Positions 51,301 to 62,209 are shown, counted from the first letter of the stretch. The stretch: 64,000 nucleotides of DNA from Porites lobata (GCA_942486035.1 CALNXK010000031.1:1251001-1315000), one strand, 5' to 3'. The notes: generated from the letters alone by a model not told the origin. Translations and numbers: made by a program.

Positions 51301-54300
51301 AACTCTACAAAAATGCACTTGAAACGTCACCTTTTTCATCCCTTTACAGTGTAATGTACAACATGTAGCAGACCGTGCATCCCAGTGGTCCTTAGATAAT
51401 GTAAAGAATTTTATTGGCTGAATCCTTCTGTGTAACAAGGCTTGATGTTCTAAAGGCGGTAAAGCTCAAAAACTAGTCGTTTCTCTCAATAAACGCTATC
51501 CGTACTCAAGACTACAATCAAAGTTCTGCTATGTAACACTACGCCCGGTCACGTAGATCAGATAACATCTAAATTCTAAATTAGTCAAAACAACAAATCT
51601 CTGTGCGGTTTCAAGTGTTCATTTTCCTAGGCTATTTCCGCTATTTCTATTGTTCTATTAGTTTCAGTTCAGTGTTCATTGTTCATAGGCTCGATTTCTT
51701 GACACTCCCCCCTTGACCAACTGCTCACTGTTGGTCAAGAAGTCTCCTGATCTTGTCTGCAGTAGCTGCTGCTGCTCGTCTCGGTGGTCTCACAAGTTCA
51801 GCTGGATGGTCAGGCTGCTGGACAATTCCAGCTTCCTCGGTTCCGACGTGTTCGTTTTGAGGCAGGTTTCCGGTGTTCACTTCCAGTGGGACAAGTTTCT
51901 GCACTGCTCTCCGCAGCGTTGAGGGCTTTCCCTTCTTGCTGATGGCTCGCAACACAGCACCTCGTTTGTGTCCATCTTTGCTCTCGATCAGCTCGGTGAT
52001 TTCTCCTAATCTCCACTTGCACCTCGCTAGACTGTCGTCGTGGATCAGAACGACGTCTCCAACCTTGACTTCTTTGTTCTGATTTCCTCTGGTTCCGCAA
52101 TAATGAAATTCTCTCAGTCCAACAAGGTACTCGTTAGACCATCGTTTCCAGAAGTGTTCTAGTAGTCTGCTGAGGTAACGCGCTCTCCTTTCAAGGCTGG
52201 AGGCGGTTTCTTCATTATCGCTTAGCTCGGCGGGGTTTGGTAGTGTGGCAAGTCGTCTTCCAATGACCAGGTGCGATGGTGTAAGGGGTTCTTGATCTGT
52301 GATGTCTGAGTAGACATATGTGAGGGGACGTGAGTTTAGTACTCCCTCCACTTCTGTTAAGACTGTAAGTAGCTCTTCAAAGGACAGCTGCGCCTTTCCG
52401 AGAACTTTGCGAAGGCTTCTTTTTTACTAGTTGTACCATACGCTCATAGTAGCCTCCCACCATGGCGCTTTTTCTAGAATAAACTTCCAAGTGATCCCTT
52501 GGTTGGCGGCAAAATCTTGCGTTCTCTTGTTCTGAAGTAGTTGTCCTAGCTCCTTGTTGGCTCGCTTGAAGGTCTTCGCGTTGTCGCTTGTTATGGAGGC
52601 TGGTCTCCCACGTCTGGCTATGAACCTCCGCAAGCATCTGACGAACGCTTCCGTTGAGAGGTCTGGTGTCAGTTCTAGGTGTAAGGCTCTCGAGGTTGCA
52701 CAGGTGAATAGGCAGATGTACGCTTTCTTCATCTGTTTAGTAATGCCGCTGGTGCTTTTCACGTACACAGGGCCGGCGAAATCCACTCCCACATGGGTGA
52801 AGGCCGGGCTTCCGGAGACTCTTGATTCAGGTAGATCAGCGGTCGGTGGTGGTCTGTACGGCACTCCCTCTCTTTTCTTACAAATAACGCATTGATGCAG
52901 GATCCTCTTTACGTACTGTCTCCCCTTTGGAATCCAGAAGTTTGTCCTTACTTCGACTAAAGTTTCCTTCACTCCTCCGTGATTGGTCTTCCGGTGGCAG
53001 GCTTCCACAATCAGTCTTGTCACGTGATGCCGCCTCGGTAATAGTGAGGGGTAACGGGTTTCGACACTCAACGGGGCGTTTCCAAGTCTGCCTTTGCACT
53101 TCAGAATGGTATCTTCATGTCTGAACAGCCCAAGCTGCTGTTTAAGGTTCTCAAGTTCCTCTCTCTTTCAAAGGGCTTTTGAACTTCACGGATCCAAAGT
53201 ACTTTCGCTTCACTGATTTCTTCAGCTGTAAGGGTGGTCTGTTTACTTTGTGCTTCTCTTCTCTCGGTCTTTGCTGACTTCAGATTTCTGATGAACTTCA
53301 GGCTGAGAGCTGTTACTCTGAATAGTTTAGTGGCATCGCTGAAACGTTCGCAGTCGATGATTTCAGCCAGCTTTACAGGATTGCTAGGCTCTGTGGTCAG
53401 GTTAACCATGGTAGTCACATTCGAAGGTTTTTGTTCCTTTGCTTTAAATTCCGTCCTGCATTCTTCTGTCAGATCTTCTTCTTTTGAGACTTCAGAGGCC
53501 GGGTAGTTCTTCGGTGGGCCCTTTAACCAGGCGGGGCCCTCCACCACAGGCGGTTATCCACGAGCTCAGATGCGAGACACCCTCTGGAGCCAACGTCAGC
53601 AGGATTTTCAACTCCAGGACAATGACGCCAGCTCTTCGCATCGGTCAACTTGTGGATCTCGTCTATGCGGTTCTGCACAAACTGCTTGTATTCTTTGTTG
53701 GACTGTATCCAGTAGAACACTGTAATACTGTCGGTCCAACAAAAGACTTCTTTGGTGTTCAATACCTGGGCTAAGGCTTCTTGTACGGTAGAGATCAAAC
53801 GGGCCAGGATTAGTGCGGCAAGCAGCTCGAGTCTGGGAATACTCATAGGCGAAGATGGCGTAACTCTGCTCTTGGCTGCTACGAGGCTTGTTTTGTAGCC
53901 ATCTTCGGTTTCAATGCACAGGTAGACTACTGCACAATACGCTCCCTTTGAAGCATCTCCGAATCCGTGTAGAGTTGCAAACTTAATTCTTCTTTCTTCT
54001 TCTGGGAAGTAATAACGATTCACAGTCATTTCGCCAACTTTTTCCAGGTCAGTCAGCCACTTTTGTAGGCGGTTTCTTCCAGGTTGAGGGGTGAGGCTGT
54101 CCCATTCACACTTACTTAGACAAAGTTCTTGCAGCAGCATTCTTAACACCACCATCACTGGTGATATCAGTCCTAGAGGATCAAACAGTTTGGCTGCAAT
54201 TCGGAGAACGTTTCTCTTTGTAGGTTCCAGGTTTCTGGCGAATTCGACGATCTTATTCAGCTTCATAACAATGGTGTCTTCCTCCAGGTTCCAATTTGTT

Positions 54301-57300
54301 CCGAGGACCTTATGTTCCTTTGTGGGGTCGATTTCTTCTAGGCCGCCAACGGTGATCTTTGCGTAAGATTGTTCTTCGTCTGATGCGGATTCTTGTTTCC
54401 CAAGACGTTCTCGTTTCATTCTGTCACTTGAAATCTTCTCAATGACTCCTCTTCTGTTCGACGCCCATTTGCGTAAGTTGAAACGCCCAGCTGCGAAGCA
54501 AGAATTAGTCTCCTTGTAAATGGAATACGCTTCTTCATCATCTTCGCCGCCAGATGTCAAATCATCCACGTACAGGCCTGCTAGAGTGTACTCTGCTAAG
54601 GCTGAGTCATGTGCATAGTACTCGGTAACATGGTGCCGTAGTGTCGCGTTGAGCAGGAACGGAGAACAGTTCATACCGAAGATAACTCGGCAGAAGCGAT
54701 AGATCTCAACATTTGGATCGTCCTTTGTAACGTCGTCAATCCACAGAAATCGCATCAGGTCTCTTTGCTGCTCATCCACTGCGATATTCAGAAAGGCTTT
54801 CTCAATGTCGGCGACTAATCCAACTTTATGGGCTCTGAAACGCATCAAGATGTCTGCAATACCAGGGGTCAGCGGTGGACCAGTGTGAGTGCAATCGTTC
54901 AGGGAAGGACAGCTTGGTTTCACTTTGGCACTTGCGTCAAACACCACTCTCAATTTAGTCGTTAAGGCGTCGCTTCTGATAACGGCCTGATGGGGCAAAT
55001 AGTGCGTCTGACCTGGTAACTGTTCTTCGGTTTCATCCACACGTTCAATGATTCCATGGTGCAGTTGATCTTGGAAGATCTGGTCGTACTCTTTCATGAT
55101 AGAAGGCTCTTTTCTTAGACGTCGCACGAGGGAGTTCAGTCTTGCAAGGCTTAGATCGTAGTTGTCAGGCAGTAGGTCTCGGTTTTTCTTTCAAGGGAAG
55201 CTTCACAGAATATCGGTCGTTTGCGAATGAAATGTTCTCTAGAAATGCCTCATGGACAGTTTCTTTCTCTCTAATCCCGATTGAATCCAGGTCCCATAGT
55301 CGCTGAAGAAGCTCTTCCGTGTGGCATTCTTTTTTCGGTTCGCAGGCAACTTTTAGCACGTGTGTGGAGACAAAATTGACGCTTGAAAGTTGCGCGCTTT
55401 TCTTCTCGCTGGGGACTGGGCCCGATAGTACCCATCCCAGGGTTGTACAGCTCGCCACAGGTCCTTCGCCGTTCTCTCCTCGTCTCGTCTCTCCAGTGAA
55501 AAATAACCACATGAAATCAGCGCCGATTAGCATGTCAATTTCTAGATTTTCGTTTCCATGGTCACCGTCGGCTAATTCAATTTCTGTGAGATAAGAAAAC
55601 TGTTCCTTGGCAGTGTCAATCTCTTGACTTCCGATTGGTGTGCAAATGGTCGGTACAACAAAGGCTTCAATTTCTCGCGATGACCACATGTTCACATTTC
55701 TCACGGCAACTTTAACCTTCTCACATTCCGTTGGTTGCCCGGTGACGCCAGATCCGAATGTTTTTATCAAGAGCGATTCTTTACTGATTGTTGGCGAGTT
55801 TAGTTGGTCACGTGCGCGTTGAGTAATGTAACTTTTCTGGCTTCCTGAGTCAAAAATTACTCTCGCTCTTATTCCAGTCGAGGTGTTTCCGTTTCCGATG
55901 AAGGCCTGTGCGGTTTGTAGCAAAATTGAATCGTGCGATCCCACGTAAAAGGTTCTTGTTTGTGAGGCTTGCGACGGTTGCCGATAAGGCCATGTATTGG
56001 TGGTATTTCCGTTGTTTTGGCTAACCATGGATTCCTGCTGTCGTTGTTGTGGTTTCATTGCCATTTCACACAGACTAACGTGATGTCTCCCAGAACACTT
56101 TAAACAAGCCATATTTGATGGGCAATCTCTCAAGATGGCTTCTTTTAAGGCAAATAAAACAACGACCCTGCTTTTTAGGCATTCTCTCCTCGCTGTTTTG
56201 TTTGTCACCACGTGGCAACTTGCTGTTGGGTGCGGTTGCTTGCAAAATGTGCAATGTGTTGTATTTGAAGGCTGGTTTCCGGAAAACAATGCTGACGCGC
56301 TTGTCGGTCCTGATTTTGGCGATTTTGCGTTCCTTCGATCTTCTGGACTGTATAAATTTTCCTTTCGAGCCAGGGCCTGCACTCCTCCACATCTTTCTCT
56401 GTTCTCTACTACACTGCGCAGAAGTCGTAAGATTTCAGTGAGGTTCCATTCTCCGTCTTTCATTTCACGGCCCACTAACAGGCGAATATCTTCGGGAATT
56501 TTCGTCATAAGCACCGGTACGAGAAAACTTCCATAAGATTCTGTAGGCACTTCTAACGCTTGTAGGCCTCTTACGTGCGCTTCAATTTCATCGTAGGTTT
56601 GCCGTAATTTCCGAACGTCCGATGTGTTTCCTAAGGGCGTCAGTTTGAGAAGGCCATCCATGTGACTGCTTATGATTACTTGTTTATTTCCGAATCGATT
56701 CTTTAGGAGCTCGATCGCTGCATTATAGTTGGCGTCCGTTAGAGGTAGACCGGCGATTGTCGCGGCTGCAGATCCGTTCAAGAGGCTTTTCAAGTAGTTG
56801 AACTTGTCGATGTCGTGCACTTCGGTATTTTCGTGAACAGCGCTCCTAAAACTATCCCAAAATGTCAACCACTGGCTTGGCTCCCCGGAGAAACTCTTTA
56901 AACTTATTCGGGGCAGTTTCGCGTGTTTGTTCGCGCTGCCAGCGCTTTCCGCTTTTGAAACTTGGGTCGGTGATCCATTCCCGCTCTGGCTCTTACTTCC
57001 ATGGAGCGACAGCACGCTTTCGATCTCCACGATAAGCTCCAATATTCTCTCGCTAAACCTTCCTGCGTCGGCGATTTCTTCTTCGATTTCTTCATCCTTT
57101 TCTAAGGCGCCCAAAATTGCTTCGTCCAAGTTGCGTAAGATTTCCATACGATCACGAAGCGAAATTTTGATTTGTTTCAACTTGTTTTCCTTTGAAGAAT
57201 CGAAATCCTTGATTATTTGCTCTGCGTCTCCCATCAGCTTTGTGGCGTACAAGCGATGCCCTTGACGCTTCTGTTTGCTTTTTGAGGCCATTTTCCTATG

Positions 57301-60300
57301 AGCTCGTTCAAATCCGGCTCGAAGGACCATGTAAAGAATTTTATTGGCTGAATCCTTCTGTGTAACAAGGCTTGATGTTCTAAAGGCGGTAAAGCTCAAA
57401 AACTAGTCGTTTCTCTCAATAAACGCTATCCGTACTCAAGACTACAATCAAAGTTCTGCTATGTAACACTACGCCCGGTCACGTAGATCAGATAACATCT
57501 AAATTCTAAATTAGTCAAAACAACAAATCTCTGTGCGGTTTCAAGTGTTCATTTTCCTAGGCTATTTCCGCTATTTCTATTGTTCTATTAGTTTCAGTTC
57601 AGTGTTCATTGTTCATAGGCTCGATTTCTTGACAGATAATATAGCCTGTGTTAGGTTCTCAGATAGTATAGTTGGAACGTATTAAAACGAGCAAAGCGAA
57701 AATAAGACGCGCAAGACTTGGGAAAGGGGGCGGTGGCGCGTGTTTGGCATTTCTTATTACTGAACGACTTTCCACCACCATCTCGGAGCCTGGAACAGGC
57801 TATAGATAATAGGGTTCAACTGAATAGCGAAAAGTGTAAAGAACTTAGAATCTCCTTCACTAAAGAGCTGTCTGAGTTCCATCCTATTCTTGTAAATGGT
57901 AACCAACTTGAAGCAGTTAGAAGCGCAAAGCTGCTGGGTGTGATAATTACACGCGATTTATCATGGAATGAGCACATTAACAAAACTGTAAAGAAGGCGT
58001 CTAAACGTTTGTATTTCCTAGTTCAGCTTAAATGGGCAAAGCTTCCATGTGGGGACTTAGTCATCTTTTATGCCACATGTATAAGATCAATCCTATTTTA
58101 TGCGGCGCCTGTTTTCTTTTATACTCTGCCCATGTATTTACAGTAAATACGCAGTTCAGCCTCTGGCTGCCTATGTATTTATTGTTAATAAACTATCTAA
58201 CTATCTATCTATCTAATTGTTACTATGTACTTGTACCTACCTGATAACATTTTTAAACCATTGCGTGTCACTTGTTTGTGGTTTTAAATGAAATACATCT
58301 GGTTCAAGGAGTGTTTCATCAAGTGAGAACTTGAATCTCATGGCAGATGTTATTATGTTAGTGGCTCTGACCACCTGTGAAAAGACCAGTACATCTTAAT
58401 AGAAATGCCGTCAATAAGTTTCTCCAATTTTCCAGCCTGCAGTGCAGGCGATTTCTTTGAGCGCGCAATTTGCTCACGAAAGCGCCATGTTGAAACTTCC
58501 CGAAGAGAGGAGGAGATGTGGCGAGTCACCGTAGGGGTTACTATTTCTACTCTCCCCAATCTTCCACTGTCATAAAATCAAAGATGGCAACTACAACAAT
58601 ATTACGAACACAAACAAGGTTTCGCCCACCCAAAATACCCCTGCTCTGCAGGCTACCAATTTTCCGATTTTTTTTGTTTTGCCTTTTTTACATTTCATTA
58701 TGTAACAGTTAAACTAATAGCATTATAATACAGGCAGAACAAGAATAAAAACGAAAATTACACAAATGATGATAGAGTGAAAAATTTTATTTAATTTTTA
58801 TTTAATTTTTTTTTAGAGTGAAATGTGTGTAGTGACCAAAGACAGGTACATGCAGCTTCAGTTTCACTTTGGTTGCATAAGAAACAAATGGCAAAAAAAG
58901 AGCAAAATGGATATTATATAGATATGCAAATTCAATGCAACTCCCTTGCACTTAGAAAATATTCAGTCACCACAGGTGCTTAGAAATATGTGTATTTTAC
59001 ACAAATCATCAGAACTTTTGAAAATGTCAGAAAAAAAAATGATACTAAACGAAATTTTGTAACTAAGTGAAAACAAATCAAGGAAATTAATTACCGTATT
59101 TATTCTTAAATATCAGTGACATTACTTGACATCCTGTTCATTAAATGAGTAAAAGTGCATTACAAGTTTAAAGGTACAGCTAAAAGGTTTAGACTTGATT
59201 AAGCAGGTCACCCATAATAAAGTCACAGAGTCACTTAAACTTTAAACAGCAACAGAGCTCATTAATCTAGTACATTAACACATTCACACCGCAATTGGCA
59301 TCTTACAAGAACCCAAGGAAAGATAATCACAGTATAATAAGAAAGAAGAATTTAGATTAGGTTTTGACACTTGGTTCTAAGTTAAAACTTAGTGATTATA
59401 ATGGCTTTTGAACAATGGGGCAGGTCTCAGACATATACTGACCCCTTAAGAGTCCTAAAAAGAAGACCCTTTATATGTACATAGCAACCTGTCCATTCAC
59501 TGTCCAGACATGTTACAGTACACTGTACCTGGTCATTATTTTCTGCTACTGGATCATCTTTAAACATCATAAAAGGATTGTGGTTGAGGACTATGGAGTC
59601 TCTGTATGATAAATACATGTCATACCAGGGACCTGTAAAAAAAAATTGATTAGATTACTGAACAGCACTGGTATTCTCCACGATAAAAAGGGTTTTTTGA
59701 CAAGTATAATACCTGATATGTAACTAGTATGTTTGTTTCTCTTGTTTTTCTGTAAAAGTTCAGCATTTAGACCTGTGTAGAAAAATGCAAAATCAAGGTC
59801 ATACGCATGTACCTGTTATGTATCAGGAGATCTAATGGCCACTATCACACCACAGTAGGATAATCCATCTAAACACATCAGTTTAACCAGTCTCATAAAC
59901 TTTCGGTCTTAAAGTGAATTTGAGACTGACAAAATTCTATCATCCGTGATTGAAATTATCGAAGGATTGATCACCTATTCAAAGTTTGAGTGCAGTTACC
60001 ATTCCATTATAACACGTGCAGAGTGCATATACTTTTAGCAGAGAAATATATACGTAGCCTGAGAAAGAAGGCAACATTTGAAGGTACCACCACTGGTTTT
60101 CTTGCAAAATGACCTGATAAACAGTGCAGAAATTCCACACTGATGACATCACACTTCCAGATCAGGGTTAAAAAGTGCTTATGATTGGTCAATGCAATTA
60201 TTTCTCATGCAGCACAAACAATCAGAGGCACTACCCAGATCTGGGTATTGATATGTAATTCAGTATGTAATAGAGAGGAGAAGTCGTTACCTCACGTTGC

Positions 60301-61979
60301 CATGGTAGAAAAATTTTTGGATGACAACAAACAGAAAATTCACTCAAAAAGTAAATTCACAATGTTTCAAACTTCATCTTATTCAATTTCATTTAATTTG
60401 TCAAATTTAGGCGAAATTTTCTGGGCTAAATCTGAAAGGACCGTATCTGAGTTAAGAAGAAGAAAAAGAAACTTTTTGTATTGTGTTCACCTACTCCATT
60501 TTGCTACCATGGTAACATGATGTCACATTTCTCCTCTCTCTTTCTACACTCATTCTACAGATATCATTTCTCTGGGAAACTAATGGTAATGTTGCAAAAT
60601 GTTGGCTAATTTCTCAGACTAGTATAAACCTGTAAAATAATTTAATAATTTATTTTTCCCTGCCTAAAAACAAAGAGAGTGCTTATGCATCACATGTACA
60701 GTTACTAGACATTTCAATCACAGCTTGTTTTGTTTTGTTTGTTTGTTTGTTTGTTTTTTGTTTTTGAGTTCCTTTTTTTGCATGCCATGAATAAGAATTG
60801 ATCCATGATAGATGGCTTTATTATATTTTTCCAAGGGCACACCCTACTACAAACAGTCAGTCTGTCATACGCACTTCAAATAGACAACTATGAAAGTGTT
60901 TCTTTGGGAGCTGTACAAAATTAATATTAATAATATAACACTGTACCTGGACCTTCATGTTTCTGAAACTTCTCAACAAGGCGTTTAGTCTCTTCATATT
61001 GTTCAGGAGTTAAAAGTGGTTTTTGGGCATCCAAATATCTGTTGCACGTATCTTCTAGTTTTGGAATTGGTAACCCTGGTAAGCTGTCTTGGAAGTGATA
61101 TGTGTGAACTATGGTCTTTGGATCAATGTATCTATCTTCTACACCTGAACTGAGAAGAAGAAACATACCAAGATCAGCTTGGGTGTGGAAACAGGTCAAT
61201 TCTAGCTTCATCAATTTGGCTATTGTCAACTTTCCTAGCTACCACTTATTTTGGCAGGGTTAATTTAGGCCCAGGGCAAATGCTGAACCTTCCATGTACT
61301 GAACCTGATTCCTTTATTTAAAAATAAATGAATCAAGGATTAAGGTTTGAAGCAATCTAGACCAGTATATCTAATTTGGGTTGAACCTTGAATTAAGTTT
61401 GCCTGCACCACATGGCCATTGTCAAACTTTTCATGTGCTCAGTCTAATGCATAAATTATTTTAATATTTTGACTGGTAATCAATTTTGAATTTAGTCTGA
61501 CTTATTAAGTTCAATGTGTGAATGGACAGACGAACCAAAATAGGTAACAAGTTTGGTACATGAAACGTTAGACATTTGAACTGAGCCTCACCTACCACCC
61601 TAGTTTTAGGTATCAAAAGTCCTGTAAGAAAGATTTGGTAACAGGACTAGAAGCAAACTATATTTCATCTTCTCTGATGTACATGAAGTGACCATAACAG
61701 GACAGTCTGGCTCAGTTGTTAGAACCCTGGTTACAGCGTGCCCAGGAGTTTGGGGGTTTGTTTCCCAGAGTTTTGGCTTTTAACATGTTTATTTCAAGTC
61801 ACTATAATTATAACTGACTTGAGCATTCAAGTCAATCAATTAAACTTTGCATTGACCACACACAACTTTTTTGATCTTGAAAGAGGATGAATTCAGATGA
61901 AATCCTCCACATACCTGTAACATCTACGCTGGTTCCACCATCCAGTCAGTGCAGATGGAAGGAAAAAGGAAGCAGGACC
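44987..61979 (-). CDS. CPT2: Mitochondrial carnitine O-palmitoyltransferase 2 (5' exon missing)
   Basis: Eleven in-phase exons encode 653 residues to a TGA: 61979-61915, 61149-60947, 59772-59713, 59632-59529, 58374-58241, 50408-50206, 49215-48945, 48438-48330, 47490-47236, 46173-45948, 45318-44987. I number them 2-12 because a short exon with the ATG is still missing. CPT2 transfers long-chain acyl groups from carnitine back to CoA on the matrix side of the inner mitochondrial membrane, completing fatty-acid import for beta-oxidation. Family marks: presequence ending QRRCYSS; DSLPGLPIPKLEDT; NKHTSYISGPWYDMYLS; AFPLDMSQY; WFDKSF; the catalytic His in NFEHAWGDGVAV; STAAFKHGRTETIRP; and STSTLSSP near the C-terminus. 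Length fits CPT2 and excludes the longer CPT1 with its two N-terminal membrane helices. The intron after exon 6 holds BEL-2 in sense orientation plus a LINE remnant. Confidence 0.95.
45948..46173 (-). CDS. CPT2: CPT2 exon 11 (carnitine-binding segment)
   Basis: Starts MAIFRHSGKFVPTYESCSTA and carries AFKHGRTETIRPAS, the conserved carnitine/CoA site segment. Ends ATGG|GTAAGT. Confidence 0.95.
46345..46435. repeat. GATGA-rich low-complexity tract
   Basis: Imperfect (GATGAT)n / (GAC)n run in the CPT2 intron between exons 10 and 11. It makes an acidic plus-strand open frame that is not a gene. Confidence 0.7.
47236..47490 (-). CDS. CPT2: CPT2 exon 10
   Basis: 85 codons, phase 0 at both ends. 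Starts VYKDTTTRPSCTTASAKNLS and includes KLEFSFTPETERGISAAKEK and KRKKLSPDAIMQLAFQ. Confidence 0.95.
48330..48438 (-). CDS. CPT2: CPT2 exon 9 (catalytic His)
   Basis: Encodes WFDKSFQLVVCKDGKAAVNF followed by EHAWGDGVAVLRFFNE, in which the histidine is the general base of the family. Confidence 0.97.
48945..49215 (-). CDS. CPT2: CPT2 exon 8
   Basis: Encodes DIVPTATIYQNLKHIVED, FPVAALTTENRDTWANIRRA, IDSAIFVLCLDDHGVE and FLHGDGTNR. Acceptor ATCCGTTTTAG, donor ACAG|GTTAGA. Confidence 0.95.
50206..50408 (-). CDS. CPT2: CPT2 exon 7
   Basis: Encodes FVPRKLSWYGAFLVKAFPLD, MSQYARLFCSTRIPE and ARHMVVMRKGNFYVFDTIT. The first base completes the Arg codon split with exon 6 across the intron of about 7.8 kb that contains BEL-2. 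Confidence 0.95.
51400..51704 (-). repeat. BEL-2 3' LTR
   Basis: Identical to the other LTR. A polypurine GGGGGGAG (minus strand) lies just inside it. Confidence 0.96.
51725..57291 (-). pseudogene. BEL-2 Gag-Pol polyprotein, multiply frameshifted
   Basis: The likely start is ATG 57291 (MASKSKQKRQGHRLY), 38 nt after the LTR. Gag DUF1759 (about 56950-56500), zinc knuckles (56190-56050), protease with FDSGSQKSYI (about 55850), reverse transcriptase with YVDD (about 54560-54575), RNase H (HGFGDASKGAYCAV, about 53960), integrase (GVDFAGPVYVKS, SDNAKTF, about 52780-52440) and a DUF5641-like end (VGDVVLIHDD, about 52050) occur in order but in shifting frames. Breaks lie near 56171-56175 and 56126-56132 (a compensating pair that destroys the middle zinc knuckle), 55167-55175, 53533-53540, 53153-53167, 52453-52457 and 52416-52426. 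Several are in short homopolymer or dinucleotide runs. Confidence 0.9.
57302..57329 (-). promoter_or_regulatory. BEL-2 primer-binding site (tRNA-Tyr type)
   Basis: On the minus strand the sequence after the LTR is TGGTCCTTCGAGCCGGA, continuing TTTGAACG. Its complement has the layout of a tRNA 3' end: T-loop TTCAAAT, T-stem CCGGC, acceptor TCGAAGG, discriminator A, CCA. An acceptor pairing with CCTTCGA is that of animal tRNA-Tyr as I remember it. Confidence 0.75.
57330..57634 (-). repeat. BEL-2 5' LTR
   Basis: 305 bp; on the minus strand it runs TGTCAAGAAATCGAG to TTCTTTACA. Identical to 51400-51704. Confidence 0.96.
57718..58146 (+). pseudogene. LINE reverse transcriptase remnant
   Basis: An open stretch of about 140 codons ending in TAA holds the C-terminal part of a non-LTR reverse transcriptase: LNSEKCKELRISF, SAKLLGVIITRDLSWNEHI, VKKASKRLYFLVQLK and CIRSILFYAAPVFF. 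The catalytic YADD region is missing, so the copy is 5'-truncated. It is antisense in the CPT2 intron next to the BEL-2 insertion point. Confidence 0.8.
58180..58216 (+). repeat. (ATCT)n tail of the LINE remnant
   Basis: TTAATAAACTATCTAACTAT plus CTATCTATCT follows the reverse transcriptase remnant, as expected for a LINE with a tetranucleotide 3' tail. It ends about 25 bp before CPT2 exon 6. Confidence 0.6.
58241..58374 (-). CDS. CPT2: CPT2 exon 6
   Basis: Encodes VVRATNIITSAMRFKFSLDE and LEPDVFHLKPQTSDTQWFK, ending ATCAG|GTAGGT with a two-base overhang completed by exon 7. The exon lies just beyond a LINE remnant. Confidence 0.92.
58375..59528. other. CPT2: CPT2 intron between exons 5 and 6
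   Basis: AT-rich intron with poly-T/A runs. No supported gene or RNA. Confidence 0.5.
59529..59632 (-). CDS. CPT2: CPT2 exon 5
   Basis: Encodes GPWYDMYLSYRDSIVLNHNP and FMMFKDDPVAENNDQ, a strongly conserved carnitine acyltransferase segment. Phase 0 at its end. Confidence 0.95.
59713..59772 (-). CDS. CPT2: CPT2 exon 4
   Basis: A 60-nt exon encoding GLNAELLQKNKRNKHTSYIS. Acceptor TTTCTACACAG, donor TCAG|GTATTA. Too short to stand out alone, but required by phase and family. Confidence 0.9.
60947..61149 (-). CDS. CPT2: CPT2 exon 3
   Basis: Encodes SGVEDRYIDPKTIVHTYHF, QDSLPGLPIPKLEDTCNRYL and QKPLLTPEQYEETKRLVEK, the conserved start of the mature enzyme. Two acceptors lie 5 nt apart (CTCAG|TTCAG|G); only the upstream one keeps the presequence in frame. 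Confidence 0.95.
61700..61785 (+). repeat. Degenerate tRNA-like SINE head
   Basis: CTGGCTCAGTTGTTAGAACC (box A-like) is followed about 35 bp later by GGGGGTTTGTTTCCC (box B-like), the spacing of a tRNA promoter. Too diverged to be a working tRNA gene. Confidence 0.4.
61915..61979 (-). CDS. CPT2: CPT2 exon 2 (presequence)
   Basis: 65 nt encoding GPASFFLPSALTGWWNQRRC and the start of YSS. Ser- and Arg-bearing without acidic residues, it fits a mitochondrial presequence. Its acceptor (GATCTTTCAG) requires an earlier exon ending on a codon boundary; none was found up to the window end. Confidence 0.8.
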
Positions 61980-62209
61980 CTGAAAGATCAGAAAGTTATA
62001 CAGTGAAACCTGTACTAGGTGGACCCCTTGGAGAATGCCCTAGGGTCTGCTTAAAGGGTGTCTTCTGCCTAATACAGGTTTGGTAAGAGAACATCATATG
62101 AGGAATCAGATACCATTCAAATGAACAGTGGAAGTATTAGGAATACTCCCAAAGAGTATGACAATATAAGTTTACATGGATTTCATTGTCTGTGTAGACC
62201 GATAATCAA

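Larger units (their letters stand above)
51400..57634 (-). mobile_element. BEL/Pao LTR retrotransposon BEL-2
   Basis: A complete 6,235-bp element on the minus strand. The two 305-bp LTRs (51400-51704 and 57330-57634) are identical by eye, with TG/CA ends and a perfect GATAA target duplication (51395-51399 and 57635-57639). The primer-binding site matches the 3' end of a tRNA-Tyr. Protein domains follow BEL/Pao order, but the LTRs share no obvious sequence with BEL-1, so it is a different family. It lies in sense orientation in the CPT2 intron between exons 6 and 7. The coding region contains at least seven frame-disrupting indels. Confidence 0.97.

Noticed and set aside
56135..56536. Plus-strand 133-codon frame across BEL-2 gag
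   Set aside because: Antisense shadow of the Gag and zinc-knuckle region.
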